A stretch of 64,000 bases of DNA, from contig NZ_PWAA01000011.1 in the NCBI RefSeq assembly GCF_003031585.1, forward strand, positions 186,001-250,000. Reading direction: 5' to 3'. Below are positions 17,956 through 26,228 of the stretch, piece after piece. Each line of letters starts with the position of its first letter. The stretch's first letter is position 1. This stretch comes from Thalassobius sp. I31.1. Its GTDB lineage: Bacteria > Pseudomonadota > Alphaproteobacteria > Rhodobacterales > Rhodobacteraceae. Below the pieces are notes generated by a model, which saw only the letters and a program-made list of their open reading frames with translations, searched no databases and was not told where the DNA came from. Position numbers and translations under genes: made by a program.

Positions 17956-18443
17956 CAGTCCGCCTTTGTACGCATGTAAGCGATGCGCATTGCGATGGTG
18001 AAAAAGGTGATAAAGGCCACAAGCCAGACCACGGCAACCAGTTGCAACTCATTGCCCTGCCCCATAATGCCTTCGGTCAGCCCGCGCAGCAACAGCAGCG
18101 GCGTGGTCGCCAATGCCACCCAGAACAGCCCAAGCCGGATGTCCAGCCCTGAAATCGCTGCAAAGGGACGTGTAAGAACCCAGATCAGAGCTGCCAGAAT
18201 ATAGAACGCCAGCGGGGCCAGAAACACGGCGCCCAGAAATCCACTGTAAACAAGGCTGGGAAAGTTCCCCAGTTCAGGTTGCAATTCGGATTGGCGTGAC
18301 CAGGCAGGCAACAGGCTGACGAAAACCATCAGCCCGAAGATAATCACATAGGTCAGTGCCAGGCCCTCGTCGCCCTGCATGCGGCGTTCAAACACCTCAC
18401 GCGGGCGACGATAACTGGCCAGAATATCACGAGTGACGGACAT
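17955..18443 (-). CDS. Second YIP1-like membrane protein
   Basis: A 162-residue protein with a soluble N-terminus (RPREVFERRMQGDEG) followed by four to five hydrophobic helices. It is probably a diverged relative of the next gene, with which it overlaps by one base. The pair sits between sufD and sufS. Function unknown. Confidence 0.65.
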   Translation of the reverse strand: MSVTRDILASYRRPREVFERRMQGDEGLALTYVIIFGLMVFVSLLPAWSRQSELQPELGNFPSLVYSGFLGAVFLAPLAFYILAALIWVLTRPFAAISGLDIRLGLFWVALATTPLLLLRGLTEGIMGQGNELQLVAVVWLVAFITFFTIAMRIAYMRTKAD

Positions 18444-18462
18444 TTCTGTTCCTTACGACAGG

Positions 18463-19746
18463 TTATGCGCGACGGCGTGCAAGCCAGGCTTCAAGCCGGG
18501 TCAACAGCAATTCACGAATAGCTTCATCTGCGACTTCGTCAATGGCTTCTGCAAGGAAAGCCAGCACCAGAAGGTCCTGGGCGTCTGCCGCAGGCACACC
18601 GCGAGACCGCAGATAGAACAGAGCTTCGTCATCAATCGCACCAACGGTGGACCCATGGGAACAGGCCACGTCATCCGCGTAGATTTCCAGCTCCGGCTTT
18701 GCCAGGAAATTGCTGTCATCATCCAGAAGCAGGCCCTGGCTGATCTGATAGCCATCGGTTTTCTGCGCGTCTGGTTTCACAAGGATTTTGCCCTGGAAAA
18801 CACCGGTTGCCCCGTTGCGCAGCACTTTCTTAAACACCTGACGGCTTTCGCAGTTCACCGCATCATGGGTGACGAAAACGGTGTCGTCGTGATGATAGCC
18901 CTGCGGTGCATTACCATCACCCGCAGCAACACCAGCCACATGCGCCAGTGCATTGTCCCCCTGAATGTCCAGCACAACTTCGTTGCGGGTCAGCGTGCCA
19001 TTTACCGTCATGGTGAAGCTGCGGAACTGGCTTTCTTCACCGGTGCGCGCGAAAATATGCGTCGCAGAGTTGCGCACATGCTGACGGCCCTGGGTGCGGA
19101 CGTGGTGGAAAGACGCACGATCTGCAACGTCCACTTCCATCACCGTATTGAAACGTGCCGCCGCCGGTCCGTTTTCCAGAACGGTGATCTCAGCGCCTTC
19201 TGAAAGCTTCACAATATGGTGGAGCATCGCATCAGAAGTATCTGATGCATAATGATAAACCAATGAAATCGGCTTGCTCACCTTGCCAGTGACATTCAGC
19301 AGAATACCATCTTTGGCAGAAGCTGTGTTCAGCGTCGCCAGAGGGCGCGCAACCGGCGTCTGACCAGCGATTTCCAACGTGCCATACAGATCCTGCCCCC
19401 AGTGAATATCAGCAGATGCAGCATCTTCCAGCCGTTCAATCGTGACGCCTTCCAGGGACAGGTCATCAGATTGCGCCGCGTCAAAAACACCATCTACAAA
19501 AACGATCTTCAGACGGTCGACTTCTGAAAACACCGGGGCTTCACCGTAATCGACAAATTCCCCTGCGGGGGCTTCCGCCGCAGTCAACGCATCCGGACGG
19601 GTGTATTTCCAGTATTCATCACGACGGCCAGGCAGACCAGCAGCCGCCAGACGGGTTTTCGCGTCTTCACGCGCCGCGAGCGTCCAGCCTGTGGTCACGG
19701 GGATATCCGCGACCAGCTGCGTGTTTTTTGTTTCCGCAACAGCCAT
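18463..19746 (-). CDS. sufD: SufD, Fe-S scaffold subunit
   Basis: Component of the SufBCD scaffold on which Fe-S clusters form. The 427-residue protein has an N-terminal helical part (GRRDEYWKYTRPDAL) and then the right-handed beta-helix core that pairs with SufB, including the conserved CSHGSTVGAIDDEALFYLRS segment near the C-terminus that carries the histidine thought to act in cluster assembly. It follows sufC with stop and start sharing one base. Its length is typical for alphaproteobacteria. Confidence 0.95.
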   Translation of the reverse strand: MAVAETKNTQLVADIPVTTGWTLAAREDAKTRLAAAGLPGRRDEYWKYTRPDALTAAEAPAGEFVDYGEAPVFSEVDRLKIVFVDGVFDAAQSDDLSLEGVTIERLEDAASADIHWGQDLYGTLEIAGQTPVARPLATLNTASAKDGILLNVTGKVSKPISLVYHYASDTSDAMLHHIVKLSEGAEITVLENGPAAARFNTVMEVDVADRASFHHVRTQGRQHVRNSATHIFARTGEESQFRSFTMTVNGTLTRNEVVLDIQGDNALAHVAGVAAGDGNAPQGYHHDDTVFVTHDAVNCESRQVFKKVLRNGATGVFQGKILVKPDAQKTDGYQISQGLLLDDDSNFLAKPELEIYADDVACSHGSTVGAIDDEALFYLRSRGVPAADAQDLLVLAFLAEAIDEVADEAIRELLLTRLEAWLARRRA

Positions 19747-20501
19747 TATGCCATCTCCGCCAGCAGATCTGCGTAACCGTTGTTTTCAACTTCCAGAGCC
19801 AGCTCTGGTCCACCGGTTTTGATGATACGGCCTTCCGCCATAATGTGCACAACATCCGGTTTGATGTGGTCCAGCAGGCGCTGATAGTGGGTGATCACAA
19901 GGAACGAACGGCCTTCATCACGCAGGGCGTTCACGCCTTCAGACACAAGTTTCATCGCGTCAACATCAAGACCAGAGTCGGTTTCATCCAGGATGCACAT
20001 CTTTGGCTCAAGCATGGCCATCTGCAGGATTTCGTTGCGTTTTTTCTCACCACCAGAGAAGCCGACATTGACCGGGCGTTTCAGCATGTCACCGTCGATT
20101 TTCAGGGTTTTCGCCTTGGCGCGCACGACCTTCAGGAAGTCAGCAGCAGAAAGTTCGTCTTCGCCACGGGCCTTGCGCTGTGCGTTAACGGCGGTGCGCA
20201 GGAAGGTCATGTTGCCGACGCCCGGAATTTCAACCGGGTATTGGAATGCAAGGAACAGGCCCGCTGCTGCGCGTTCTTCCGCTTCCAGTTCCAGGATGTC
20301 TTCGCCGTCAAGCGTCGCGCTGCCTTCTGTTACTTCATAGCCGTCGCGACCGGACAGCACGTAAGACAGTGTGGATTTACCAGAACCATTCGGGCCCATG
20401 ATGGCGTGAACTTTGCCCGGCTCAAGCTTCAGATTGACCCCTTTGAGGATCTTCTTACCATCATCTTCAAGTTCGGCGTGCAGGTTTTTGATTTCAAGCA
20501 T
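19746..20501 (-). CDS. sufC: SufC, Fe-S scaffold ATPase
   Basis: ABC-type ATPase that drives conformational change of SufB-SufD. The 251-residue protein has the Walker A motif GPNGSGKST, the Q-loop region FQYPVEIPG, the signature FSGGEKKR and Walker B CILDETDSGLD, with E-T-D typical of SufC instead of E-P-T. It is the first gene after a likely transcription terminator and a 139-base gap, so it may also have its own promoter. RBS: GAAAGAAGAAA before the ATG. Confidence 0.96.
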   Translation of the reverse strand: MLEIKNLHAELEDDGKKILKGVNLKLEPGKVHAIMGPNGSGKSTLSYVLSGRDGYEVTEGSATLDGEDILELEAEERAAAGLFLAFQYPVEIPGVGNMTFLRTAVNAQRKARGEDELSAADFLKVVRAKAKTLKIDGDMLKRPVNVGFSGGEKKRNEILQMAMLEPKMCILDETDSGLDVDAMKLVSEGVNALRDEGRSFLVITHYQRLLDHIKPDVVHIMAEGRIIKTGGPELALEVENNGYADLLAEMA

Positions 20502-20586
20502 ATTTTCTTCTTTCGTCAGCGCGCCATGCGCGGGTTATAACAGGTGAAAACACGCAGGCCAGGGGCCGCGTGTTCACAGGATTTCG

Positions 20587-20614
20587 GAAACACAGAAAGC
20601 CCGCGGAACGGGCT
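20587..20614 (-). terminator. Likely terminator after membrane-protein gene
   Basis: On the minus strand GCCCG and CGGGC (20598-20614) form a hairpin followed by TTTCTGTGTTT. It stands 27 bases after the stop of the membrane-protein gene at 20641 and before sufC, so it could divide the suf cluster into two transcripts or only attenuate. A second hairpin, AACACGC-AGGCC/GGCC-GCGTGTT, lies at 20549-20574. Confidence 0.55.
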
Positions 20615-20640
20615 GAAATGTCTCAGGTTTTCAGATGGGG

Positions 20641-21243
20641 TCAGAAGGACTGTGCGGTTGTCACTGCGACGGTGTCTTCTGTGGGCAAGATTTCGCCCTC
20701 TGCCAGTTGTGTTTCGGCAGGTTGCACGATCTGCGGCGCGTAAAGCGCGGTCCAGACCGTTGGGAATTGTGTTTCGAACTGTGCTTCGCCGACAAACATT
20801 GCCCCGAAGCCCACAGCAAAAGCCATCAGCCGTGCGGGTGTGAAGATCTGAAACAGCAGAACCACAAGCGCCGCCACACCAATCGCCGCCCAAAGCGGCC
20901 CGTTGGCGGATTGCAGCGCTGTTGTCAGTGTCTCGGGTAAGGCGATGAAGGGTGTGCGGCCGGCGGAATACATCTGAAACAATGCGACGTTGGCTGTCAG
21001 AACCGCCCCTGCGCCCATCAGCAGCGCCAGTGGCATGCCAAGCATACGCTGGATCAGTGGTTTCTTCACAGCCATTGCCTGGCTTTGCGAAAGCTGCAAC
21101 CCCTTGCCGGTTTTGCCTTTCGACGCGCGTTTGCTGGTATCTGCTGCACCGATCAGAGTTTGGCCCATCAGATTGGGACCGGTGCCCTTGTTGATCCGCG
21201 CGAGGCGTTGATTGAAGATATTTTGCTGATCGGCCATCGCCAT
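20641..21243 (-). CDS. Unknown membrane protein in suf cluster
   Basis: A 200-residue protein with a soluble N-terminal segment of about 65 residues (QQNIFNQRLARINKG) and three hydrophobic helices (about 75-95, 117-135, 141-158), ending in an acidic tail. I do not recognise the family. The ATG at 21243 is preferred because GGGA stands 9 bases upstream; the frame is open to 21348. It lies between ybjQ and sufC and ends before a probable terminator. Confidence 0.55.
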   Translation of the reverse strand: MAMADQQNIFNQRLARINKGTGPNLMGQTLIGAADTSKRASKGKTGKGLQLSQSQAMAVKKPLIQRMLGMPLALLMGAGAVLTANVALFQMYSAGRTPFIALPETLTTALQSANGPLWAAIGVAALVVLLFQIFTPARLMAFAVGFGAMFVGEAQFETQFPTVWTALYAPQIVQPAETQLAEGEILPTEDTVAVTTAQSF

Positions 21244-21407
21244 GACATCTGTTCCCACTGCCCACGTTTGCGTTAACAGATTGAGTGAAACTGTGGCGGA
21301 AACATGACCTCTCGAAGGTAATTGTTTCGCAAAACGCAAAAATGCCACCTTCCCCTACGTCAGGTTTCCCGGCAATCGGGAGGGATATGAGATCAGCAGA
21401 AAACACG

Positions 21408-21719
21408 TCAGACAGAGACCGCAGTGCCGGAAGCAGAGACCATCAGCATGCTTTGGCCAACAACTTCGTAATCAAGATCAACGCCGACAACCGCGTTGGC
21501 CCCTTTGTCCGCCGCGCGTTCTTCAAGTTCGCGCAAAGCGGTTTCACGAGCATCCTGAAGTTTGCTTTCATAAGCACCGGAACGCCCGCCAACGATGTCG
21601 GTGATCGAGGCAAACACATCGCGCACAACATTTGCGCCCATGATCGCTTCGCCCACGACAATGCCGTGGTAAGAGCGAATGGGTTTGCCTTCGATGGTGG
21701 GTGTGGTTGTGATGATCAT
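21408..21719 (-). CDS. YbjQ family protein (UPF0145)
   Basis: A 103-residue protein of the YbjQ/DUF74 family, small pentameric proteins with an uncertain link to metal binding. The typical opening ([21 protein letters not shown]) and the central [14 protein letters not shown] are both present, as is [14 protein letters not shown]. Its start overlaps the end of the 85-residue gene by four bases. The position in an Fe-S operon fits a role in metal handling but does not prove it. Confidence 0.88.
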   Translation of the reverse strand: MIITTTPTIEGKPIRSYHGIVVGEAIMGANVVRDVFASITDIVGGRSGAYESKLQDARETALRELEERAADKGANAVVGVDLDYEVVGQSMLMVSASGTAVSV

Positions 21720-21973
21720 ATTCTTGTCACTTCCTTCGGGAAAACACGTTTTCCATCAGGTATCCCAAATTCTTCGAATACCTTGAGGATCGCAATTTTC
21801 TGCGCTTTGGTCATCGGTTGCTTCTGCTGCTTCTTTCGTAGCGATCCATCACGATTCAAATGCGGATCAGGCAGTTTCATCGCAATAGCCTTACACTCAG
21901 ATATCCAACATGGTTGCGCAGAAAAGCCGTGCTTTTCTCTCACAACCTTTTGGATATCTTCGTAAACAGGCAT
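21716..21973 (-). CDS. Small unknown protein with PCWI motif
   Basis: An 85-residue protein with a [17 protein letters not shown] segment and a basic, glutamine-rich middle ([11 protein letters not shown]). It recalls a set of short uncharacterised proteins with a C-W-I motif after a GF-x(4) stretch; I cannot name a function. It shares its first base with the sufB stop and overlaps ybjQ by four, so it is clearly part of the operon. It is more AT-rich than the sufB gene, which may indicate later acquisition. Confidence 0.6.
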   Translation of the reverse strand: MPVYEDIQKVVREKHGFSAQPCWISECKAIAMKLPDPHLNRDGSLRKKQQKQPMTKAQKIAILKVFEEFGIPDGKRVFPKEVTRI

Positions 21974-23493
21974 CAGCCGACAGACCCCTCAAGTGAAATC
22001 GCAACAAGCGCCTGGGCTTCCAGAGCGAATTCCATTGGCAGGGCCTGCAGCACTTCCTTGGCGAAACCATTGACGATCAGGGCCACGGCCTGTTCTTCGT
22101 CCATCCCGCGGGATCGGCAGTAGAACATCTGTTCATCGTCCACTTTGGATGTGGTCGCCTCATGTTCCACACGGGAAGAATTGTTCTTCACTTCGATATA
22201 AGGCACTGTATGCGCCCCACATTTATCACCGATCAAAAGACTGTCACATTGGGTGTAGTTGCGGGAATTCTTGGCTTTCGGGTGCATCGACACAAGGCCA
22301 CGATACGTGTTCTGTGCAACGCCCGCAGAAATGCCCTTGGACACGATCCGGGATTTCGAATTCTTACCCAGGTGCACCATCTTTGTGCCGGTGTCCGCCT
22401 GCTGGTGGTTGTTGGCAATCGCGATGGAATAAAATTCGCCCTGGCTGTCATCCCCACGCAGGATGCAGCTTGGGTATTTCCAGGTCACGGCAGAACCGGT
22501 TTCAACCTGGGTCCACATGATTTTCGCACGATCGCCACGGCAATCCGCGCGTTTGGTCACAAAGTTGTAGATGCCGCCTTTGCCGTCTTCATCCCCGGGG
22601 TACCAGTTCTGAACGGTGGAATATTTAACTTCGGCATCTTCTTCGATGATGATTTCCACCACGGCCGCGTGCAGCTGGGCTGTGTCGCGCTGCGGTGCGG
22701 TGCAACCTTCGAGGTAAGACACGTAAGAGCCTTTGTCGGCGATGATCAGGGTGCGTTCGAACTGGCCCGTGTTTTCCGCGTTGATCCGGAAGTAGGTGGA
22801 CAGTTCCATCGGGCAGCGCACGCCTTCAGGCACGTAAACGAACGATCCGTCAGAGAAGACCGCAGAGTTCAGGGTGGCGTAGAAATTATCGGTCACCGGA
22901 ACAACGGTGCCGAGGTATTTCTTCACCAGATCCGGGTATTCGCGGATGGCCTCAGAGATCGAACAAAAGATAACGCCGGCTTTCTTCAGCTCGTCCTGGA
23001 AGGTTGTGCCTACAGAAACCGAGTCAAACACCGCATCCACCGCAACTTTTCGGCCTTCGGCAGGGGCATCTTCTGCGCCCTCAACACCTGCAAGGATCAT
23101 CTGTTCCTTCAGCGGAATGCCAAGCTTTTCATAGGTTGCCAGCAGCTTTGGGTCGACCTCATCCAGGGACTTCGGCTTTTCTTCCATGCTTTTCGGGCGA
23201 GCGTAATAGTAAATATCCTGAAAGTTGATCTCTGGATATTCGACCATGGCCCAATCAGGCTCAACCATCTTAAGCCAACGGTCAAACGCGGCCAGGCGCC
23301 ATTCCAGCATCCATTCAGGTTCGTTGTTTTTCTCAGAGATCAGACGCACGATGTCATGGTTTACGCCGATGGGCGCATATTCCATCTCAATCTCGGTTTC
23401 CCAGCCGTATTTGTATTTCCCGGCAAGAGATTTCACAGCCTCAACTGTTTCTTCCTCAACCCCGTCTTTGACGATGACATCATCCATAGACAT
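21973..23493 (-). CDS. sufB: SufB, Fe-S scaffold subunit
   Basis: Main scaffold protein of the Suf system. The 506-residue length and conserved blocks are typical: [15 protein letters not shown] at the N-terminus, [16 protein letters not shown], the beta-helix core, and the C-terminal [18 protein letters not shown] with the cysteine that helps bind the nascent cluster. It follows the iscS-like gene by 12 bases. A long open frame on the opposite strand (22162-23649) is a shadow of this gene. Confidence 0.96.
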   Translation of the reverse strand: MSMDDVIVKDGVEEETVEAVKSLAGKYKYGWETEIEMEYAPIGVNHDIVRLISEKNNEPEWMLEWRLAAFDRWLKMVEPDWAMVEYPEINFQDIYYYARPKSMEEKPKSLDEVDPKLLATYEKLGIPLKEQMILAGVEGAEDAPAEGRKVAVDAVFDSVSVGTTFQDELKKAGVIFCSISEAIREYPDLVKKYLGTVVPVTDNFYATLNSAVFSDGSFVYVPEGVRCPMELSTYFRINAENTGQFERTLIIADKGSYVSYLEGCTAPQRDTAQLHAAVVEIIIEEDAEVKYSTVQNWYPGDEDGKGGIYNFVTKRADCRGDRAKIMWTQVETGSAVTWKYPSCILRGDDSQGEFYSIAIANNHQQADTGTKMVHLGKNSKSRIVSKGISAGVAQNTYRGLVSMHPKAKNSRNYTQCDSLLIGDKCGAHTVPYIEVKNNSSRVEHEATTSKVDDEQMFYCRSRGMDEEQAVALIVNGFAKEVLQALPMEFALEAQALVAISLEGSVG

Positions 23494-23505
23494 ATGCTTT
23501 TCCCT

Positions 23506-24552
23506 TCAGGCAGCGCGCGATTTGCGGCGCTTATATTCTTGTGTCCAGGCCGCGACAAATGCCAGGACCTCATCTTCTGTATTCTGCGGACTCAGCGAGA
23601 CGCGGATTGCAGAGGATGCAATTTCCGGCCCGTAGCCCATGGCGCGTAAGACCCGACTTTCGCGCACTTTACCGCTGGAACAGGCAGACCCTGCTGACAC
23701 GGCAAAACCGGCCAGATCCATCTGCATTACCTGCGTTTCACCCTTCCAGCCCGGAACGGCGAAACAAGATGTATTGGGAAGCCTGTTCGCGTGCTTCCCG
23801 GCTATAATAAGATCTGGTGCAGATTCTTCCAGAGCATTTTCTAGAATTATTCTAAGTTTCTCCACCCGCGCCCAGGTTTCGCCTTCAAGATCGCGTGAAG
23901 CCGCTTCCGCCGCCGCACCCATGCCCACAATCCCGATCAGGTTTTCAGTCCCTGACCGACGGCCCATTTCCTGGCCACCTTGTGCGGGCTGTGGCAGGTC
24001 AGTGCCACGCCTCAGAACCAGCGCACCAACGCCTTTTGGCCCGCCGAATTTATGCGCAGACAGCGCCGAAGTGTTCGCGCCTGACCAGTTAAACGCCCAG
24101 GGCATCTTTCCGGCGATCTGAACCGCATCGCAGAACCATGCACCTTCAAAACCAGACTGAATGACGCCGGTTTCCGAATTGGCAGCTTGCAAAGCACATC
24201 CTGTGCGGGCCTCAACCCCACCATTTTCATCAACATTCAGACGGTCTGACAGATGCGCCACAACACAATCATGTTCCACATCCGCGCCGGCAAAACCACC
24301 ACAGATCAGCGCCAGTCTGGCCGCCTCTGTTGCGCCAGAGGTAAAGACAATCTCTGCCCCATCCGCACCAAAGGCACTGGCAATCTGCTTGCGGGCCTTT
24401 TCCATCATGCGTTTTGCCACACGGCCCTCAGAATGCACCGAAGACGGGTTGCCAAAAACATCCATCGCCTCAAGCATCGCAGCCCGCGCTTCAGGCCGCA
24501 GAGGCGTCGTCGCGTTATGATCGAAATAAACGCGTTTCACAGAGCATTCCAT
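23506..24552 (-). CDS. IscS/NifS-type cysteine desulfurase
   Basis: A 348-residue class V aminotransferase of the group I desulfurase type. The N-terminus (VYFDHNATTPLRPEARAAM) is diagnostic, the PLP lysine is in LSAHKFGGPKG, and the catalytic cysteine is in the long mobile loop AGSACSSGKV. It is shorter than E. coli IscS, as often seen for the second desulfurase in alphaproteobacterial suf operons. With SufS it makes two different desulfurases in one operon. An internal GTG at 24537 is an alternative start. It lies between iscR and sufB. Confidence 0.9.
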   Translation of the reverse strand: MECSVKRVYFDHNATTPLRPEARAAMLEAMDVFGNPSSVHSEGRVAKRMMEKARKQIASAFGADGAEIVFTSGATEAARLALICGGFAGADVEHDCVVAHLSDRLNVDENGGVEARTGCALQAANSETGVIQSGFEGAWFCDAVQIAGKMPWAFNWSGANTSALSAHKFGGPKGVGALVLRRGTDLPQPAQGGQEMGRRSGTENLIGIVGMGAAAEAASRDLEGETWARVEKLRIILENALEESAPDLIIAGKHANRLPNTSCFAVPGWKGETQVMQMDLAGFAVSAGSACSSGKVRESRVLRAMGYGPEIASSAIRVSLSPQNTEDEVLAFVAAWTQEYKRRKSRAA

Positions 24553-24591
24553 TTCATCTTGCAGAAAATACTCCCGCCGGAGGCATCTGGG

Positions 24592-25053
24592 TTATGCATC
24601 GTCCACAACCTCAAACAGGCCAGGCACCGCAGGGCATGGGACCAGATCGTTTTTCACAATATCCGACAGACGGGTCTGGTGCAGGAAGACGTAGACATGG
24701 GCAGACAGCCCTTCCCAGAGGCGGTTGGTCAGGCTTTGCGCGCGGGACCCGGACAAAGCACCGGATGCCCCTGCCCCTTTATGCATGGCGGACACGGTTT
24801 CATCGACCGCGCCCAGGATCTCAGCCACGCGAATATCGGACGGCGTGCGCGCAAGACGATACCCACCACCCGGGCCACGCACGGATTGAACAAGCTCTGC
24901 CCGGCGCAGTTTTACAAAAAGCTGTTCCAGATATGGCAGGGAAATGTCCTGACGTTCGGAAATCTCAGCAAGTGTGGTCAGTTTATCTGCCGGCTGAAGG
25001 GCCAGATCTGTCAGCGCCACCATTGCATAGCGGCCTTTTGTACTTAATTTCAT
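24592..25053 (-). CDS. iscR: IscR-like Rrf2 regulator with one cysteine
   Basis: Fe-S-sensing repressor, first gene of the suf operon. The 153-residue protein has the Rrf2 winged helix (MKLSTKGRYAMVALTDLAL, then ISLPYLEQLFVKLRRAELV) and the wing GPGGGYRLAR. The three cysteines that bind the cluster in E. coli IscR are absent: that region reads VSAMHKGAGASGALSG. The only cysteine is C140 in VPCPAVPG. This agrees with the unusual single-cysteine IscR described in Rhodobacter sphaeroides. The ATG at 25053 gives the standard N-terminus; GGGAAA precedes it. It probably represses its own operon. Confidence 0.9.
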   Translation of the reverse strand: MKLSTKGRYAMVALTDLALQPADKLTTLAEISERQDISLPYLEQLFVKLRRAELVQSVRGPGGGYRLARTPSDIRVAEILGAVDETVSAMHKGAGASGALSGSRAQSLTNRLWEGLSAHVYVFLHQTRLSDIVKNDLVPCPAVPGLFEVVDDA

Positions 25054-25165
25054 CGTTTTTCCCGCATCACTTACCATCAAAAGCGCCAAACAGATTGACG
25101 CCAGCCCACGTGCAGCCTATTTCCTTTACACCGGGGCGCGATATGACAAAGCGTCACCGCCCGGT

Positions 25166-25180
25166 TTAGAACCGTTCTAA
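25166..25180. promoter_or_regulatory. Irr-type iron box in suf promoter
   Basis: TTAGAAC-C-GTTCTAA is a perfect palindrome, and with the preceding T it matches the iron control element pattern TTTAGAA-N3-TTCTAA bound by Irr in alphaproteobacteria. It lies 113 bases upstream of iscR and 54 upstream of the divergent hydrolase. On the minus strand TTGACG, 17 bases from TAGAAC, could be the promoter, with the box over its -10 element. Confidence 0.7.
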
Positions 25181-25233
25181 TATACCCGAGGGAATGCGTC
25201 AACATTACCCGGGCCCAACAAGGCAGGATTTGA

Positions 25234-25887
25234 ATGCCCGAAGTGATTTTTCCTGGCCCAGAGGGCCGTCTCGAAGGCCGTTACCACCCGCAAAAGAAAA
25301 AAGACGCACCAATTGCCATCATTCTGCACCCGCACCCACAGTTCGGCGGCACAATGAACAACCGTGTGGTCTATAACCTGCATTACACCTTCCATAATAT
25401 GGGCTTTACGGTTTTGCGGTTTAACTTCCGCGGTGTCGGGCGCAGCCAGGGGGAATATGATCAGGGCGTGGGCGAGCTGTCTGATGCCGCAAGTGCGCTG
25501 GATTACCTGCAGTCTATGAACACAAATTCCAAGCATTGCTGGGTTGCCGGGTTCTCTTTTGGGGCCTGGATTGGCATGCAGCTTTTGATGCGCCGCCCGG
25601 AGATCACGGGTTTCGTGTCCGTTTCCCCGCCCGCCAATATGTATGACTTCAGCTTCCTCGCGCCCTGCCCGAGCTCTGGCCTGGTCATCAACGGCACAGC
25701 AGATCGCGTAGCACCGCCAGCTGACACCCATACGCTGGTGAATAAACTGCACGAGCAAAAAGGCATCACCATCACCCACCAGGAAGTTGAGGGTGCCGGG
25801 CACTTCTTTGAAGAACCGCATATGGATACGATGCTGGGCAATGTTGATCAATATGTCCGCCGTCGCCTGACAGAGAACACGCGCTGA
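25234..25887 (+). CDS. Alpha/beta hydrolase
   Basis: A 217-residue hydrolase. It has the oxyanion-type HPHPQFGGTM segment, the nucleophile elbow GFSFGAW with the serine, an acidic residue in NGTADRVAPP, and a final histidine in GAGHFF, so the full catalytic triad is present. The family (often annotated as dienelactone-hydrolase-like or YcjY/YsgA-related) is common next to the suf operon in roseobacters, but the substrate is unknown. It is divergent from iscR and shares its last base with the start of the next gene. Confidence 0.85.
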   Translation: MPEVIFPGPEGRLEGRYHPQKKKDAPIAIILHPHPQFGGTMNNRVVYNLHYTFHNMGFTVLRFNFRGVGRSQGEYDQGVGELSDAASALDYLQSMNTNSKHCWVAGFSFGAWIGMQLLMRRPEITGFVSVSPPANMYDFSFLAPCPSSGLVINGTADRVAPPADTHTLVNKLHEQKGITITHQEVEGAGHFFEEPHMDTMLGNVDQYVRRRLTENTR

Positions 25888-26228
25888 TGTCTTCACTGGG
25901 TCAAATTGCTGCCGAACTTGCCGATCAGACCATGCCTATCATGGATGCGACCGGCAATGACCGGCTTTATTATGAGGTTGCCAAGGTTCTTGGCGCCTCA
26001 TCCCAGACACTGGAAGAAGCCTATCTGACAGAAATCCGGGTGCGCCTTGCCGGCAACAAAGCCCGTGACTTTCTGAAAGACAAAGCCCTGTCTGCTGGTC
26101 TTTCGCTTGCGACCACACCTACAGCACCGCAACCTGCCCCGCCAAAACCGGTTGACCCGGCCATCAAAGCGGCAAGTCTTCAGGCGCTCACCGGACGCCC
26201 GCCGGTCAATTCCAGCGGTGGTCAATGA
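25887..26228 (+). CDS. Small unknown protein, proline-rich tail
   Basis: A 113-residue protein with a helical N-terminal two thirds (DRLYYEVAKVLGASSQTLEEAY) and a proline-rich linker (PTAPQPAPPKPVDP) before a short end. It is tightly packed between the hydrolase (one-base overlap) and the HD gene (ATGA overlap), so all three are one operon. I do not recognise the domain. Confidence 0.6.
   Translation: MSSLGQIAAELADQTMPIMDATGNDRLYYEVAKVLGASSQTLEEAYLTEIRVRLAGNKARDFLKDKALSAGLSLATTPTAPQPAPPKPVDPAIKAASLQALTGRPPVNSSGGQ

Noticed and set aside
20516-21406. 296-residue minus-strand frame beside the membrane-protein gene
   Set aside because: It overlaps the better-supported 200-residue membrane protein in another frame and has a scrambled, arginine-rich translation.
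22162-23649. 495-residue open frame on the plus strand
   Set aside because: It lies opposite sufB and its translation is arginine- and histidine-rich without domain pattern; sufB on the minus strand is unmistakable.
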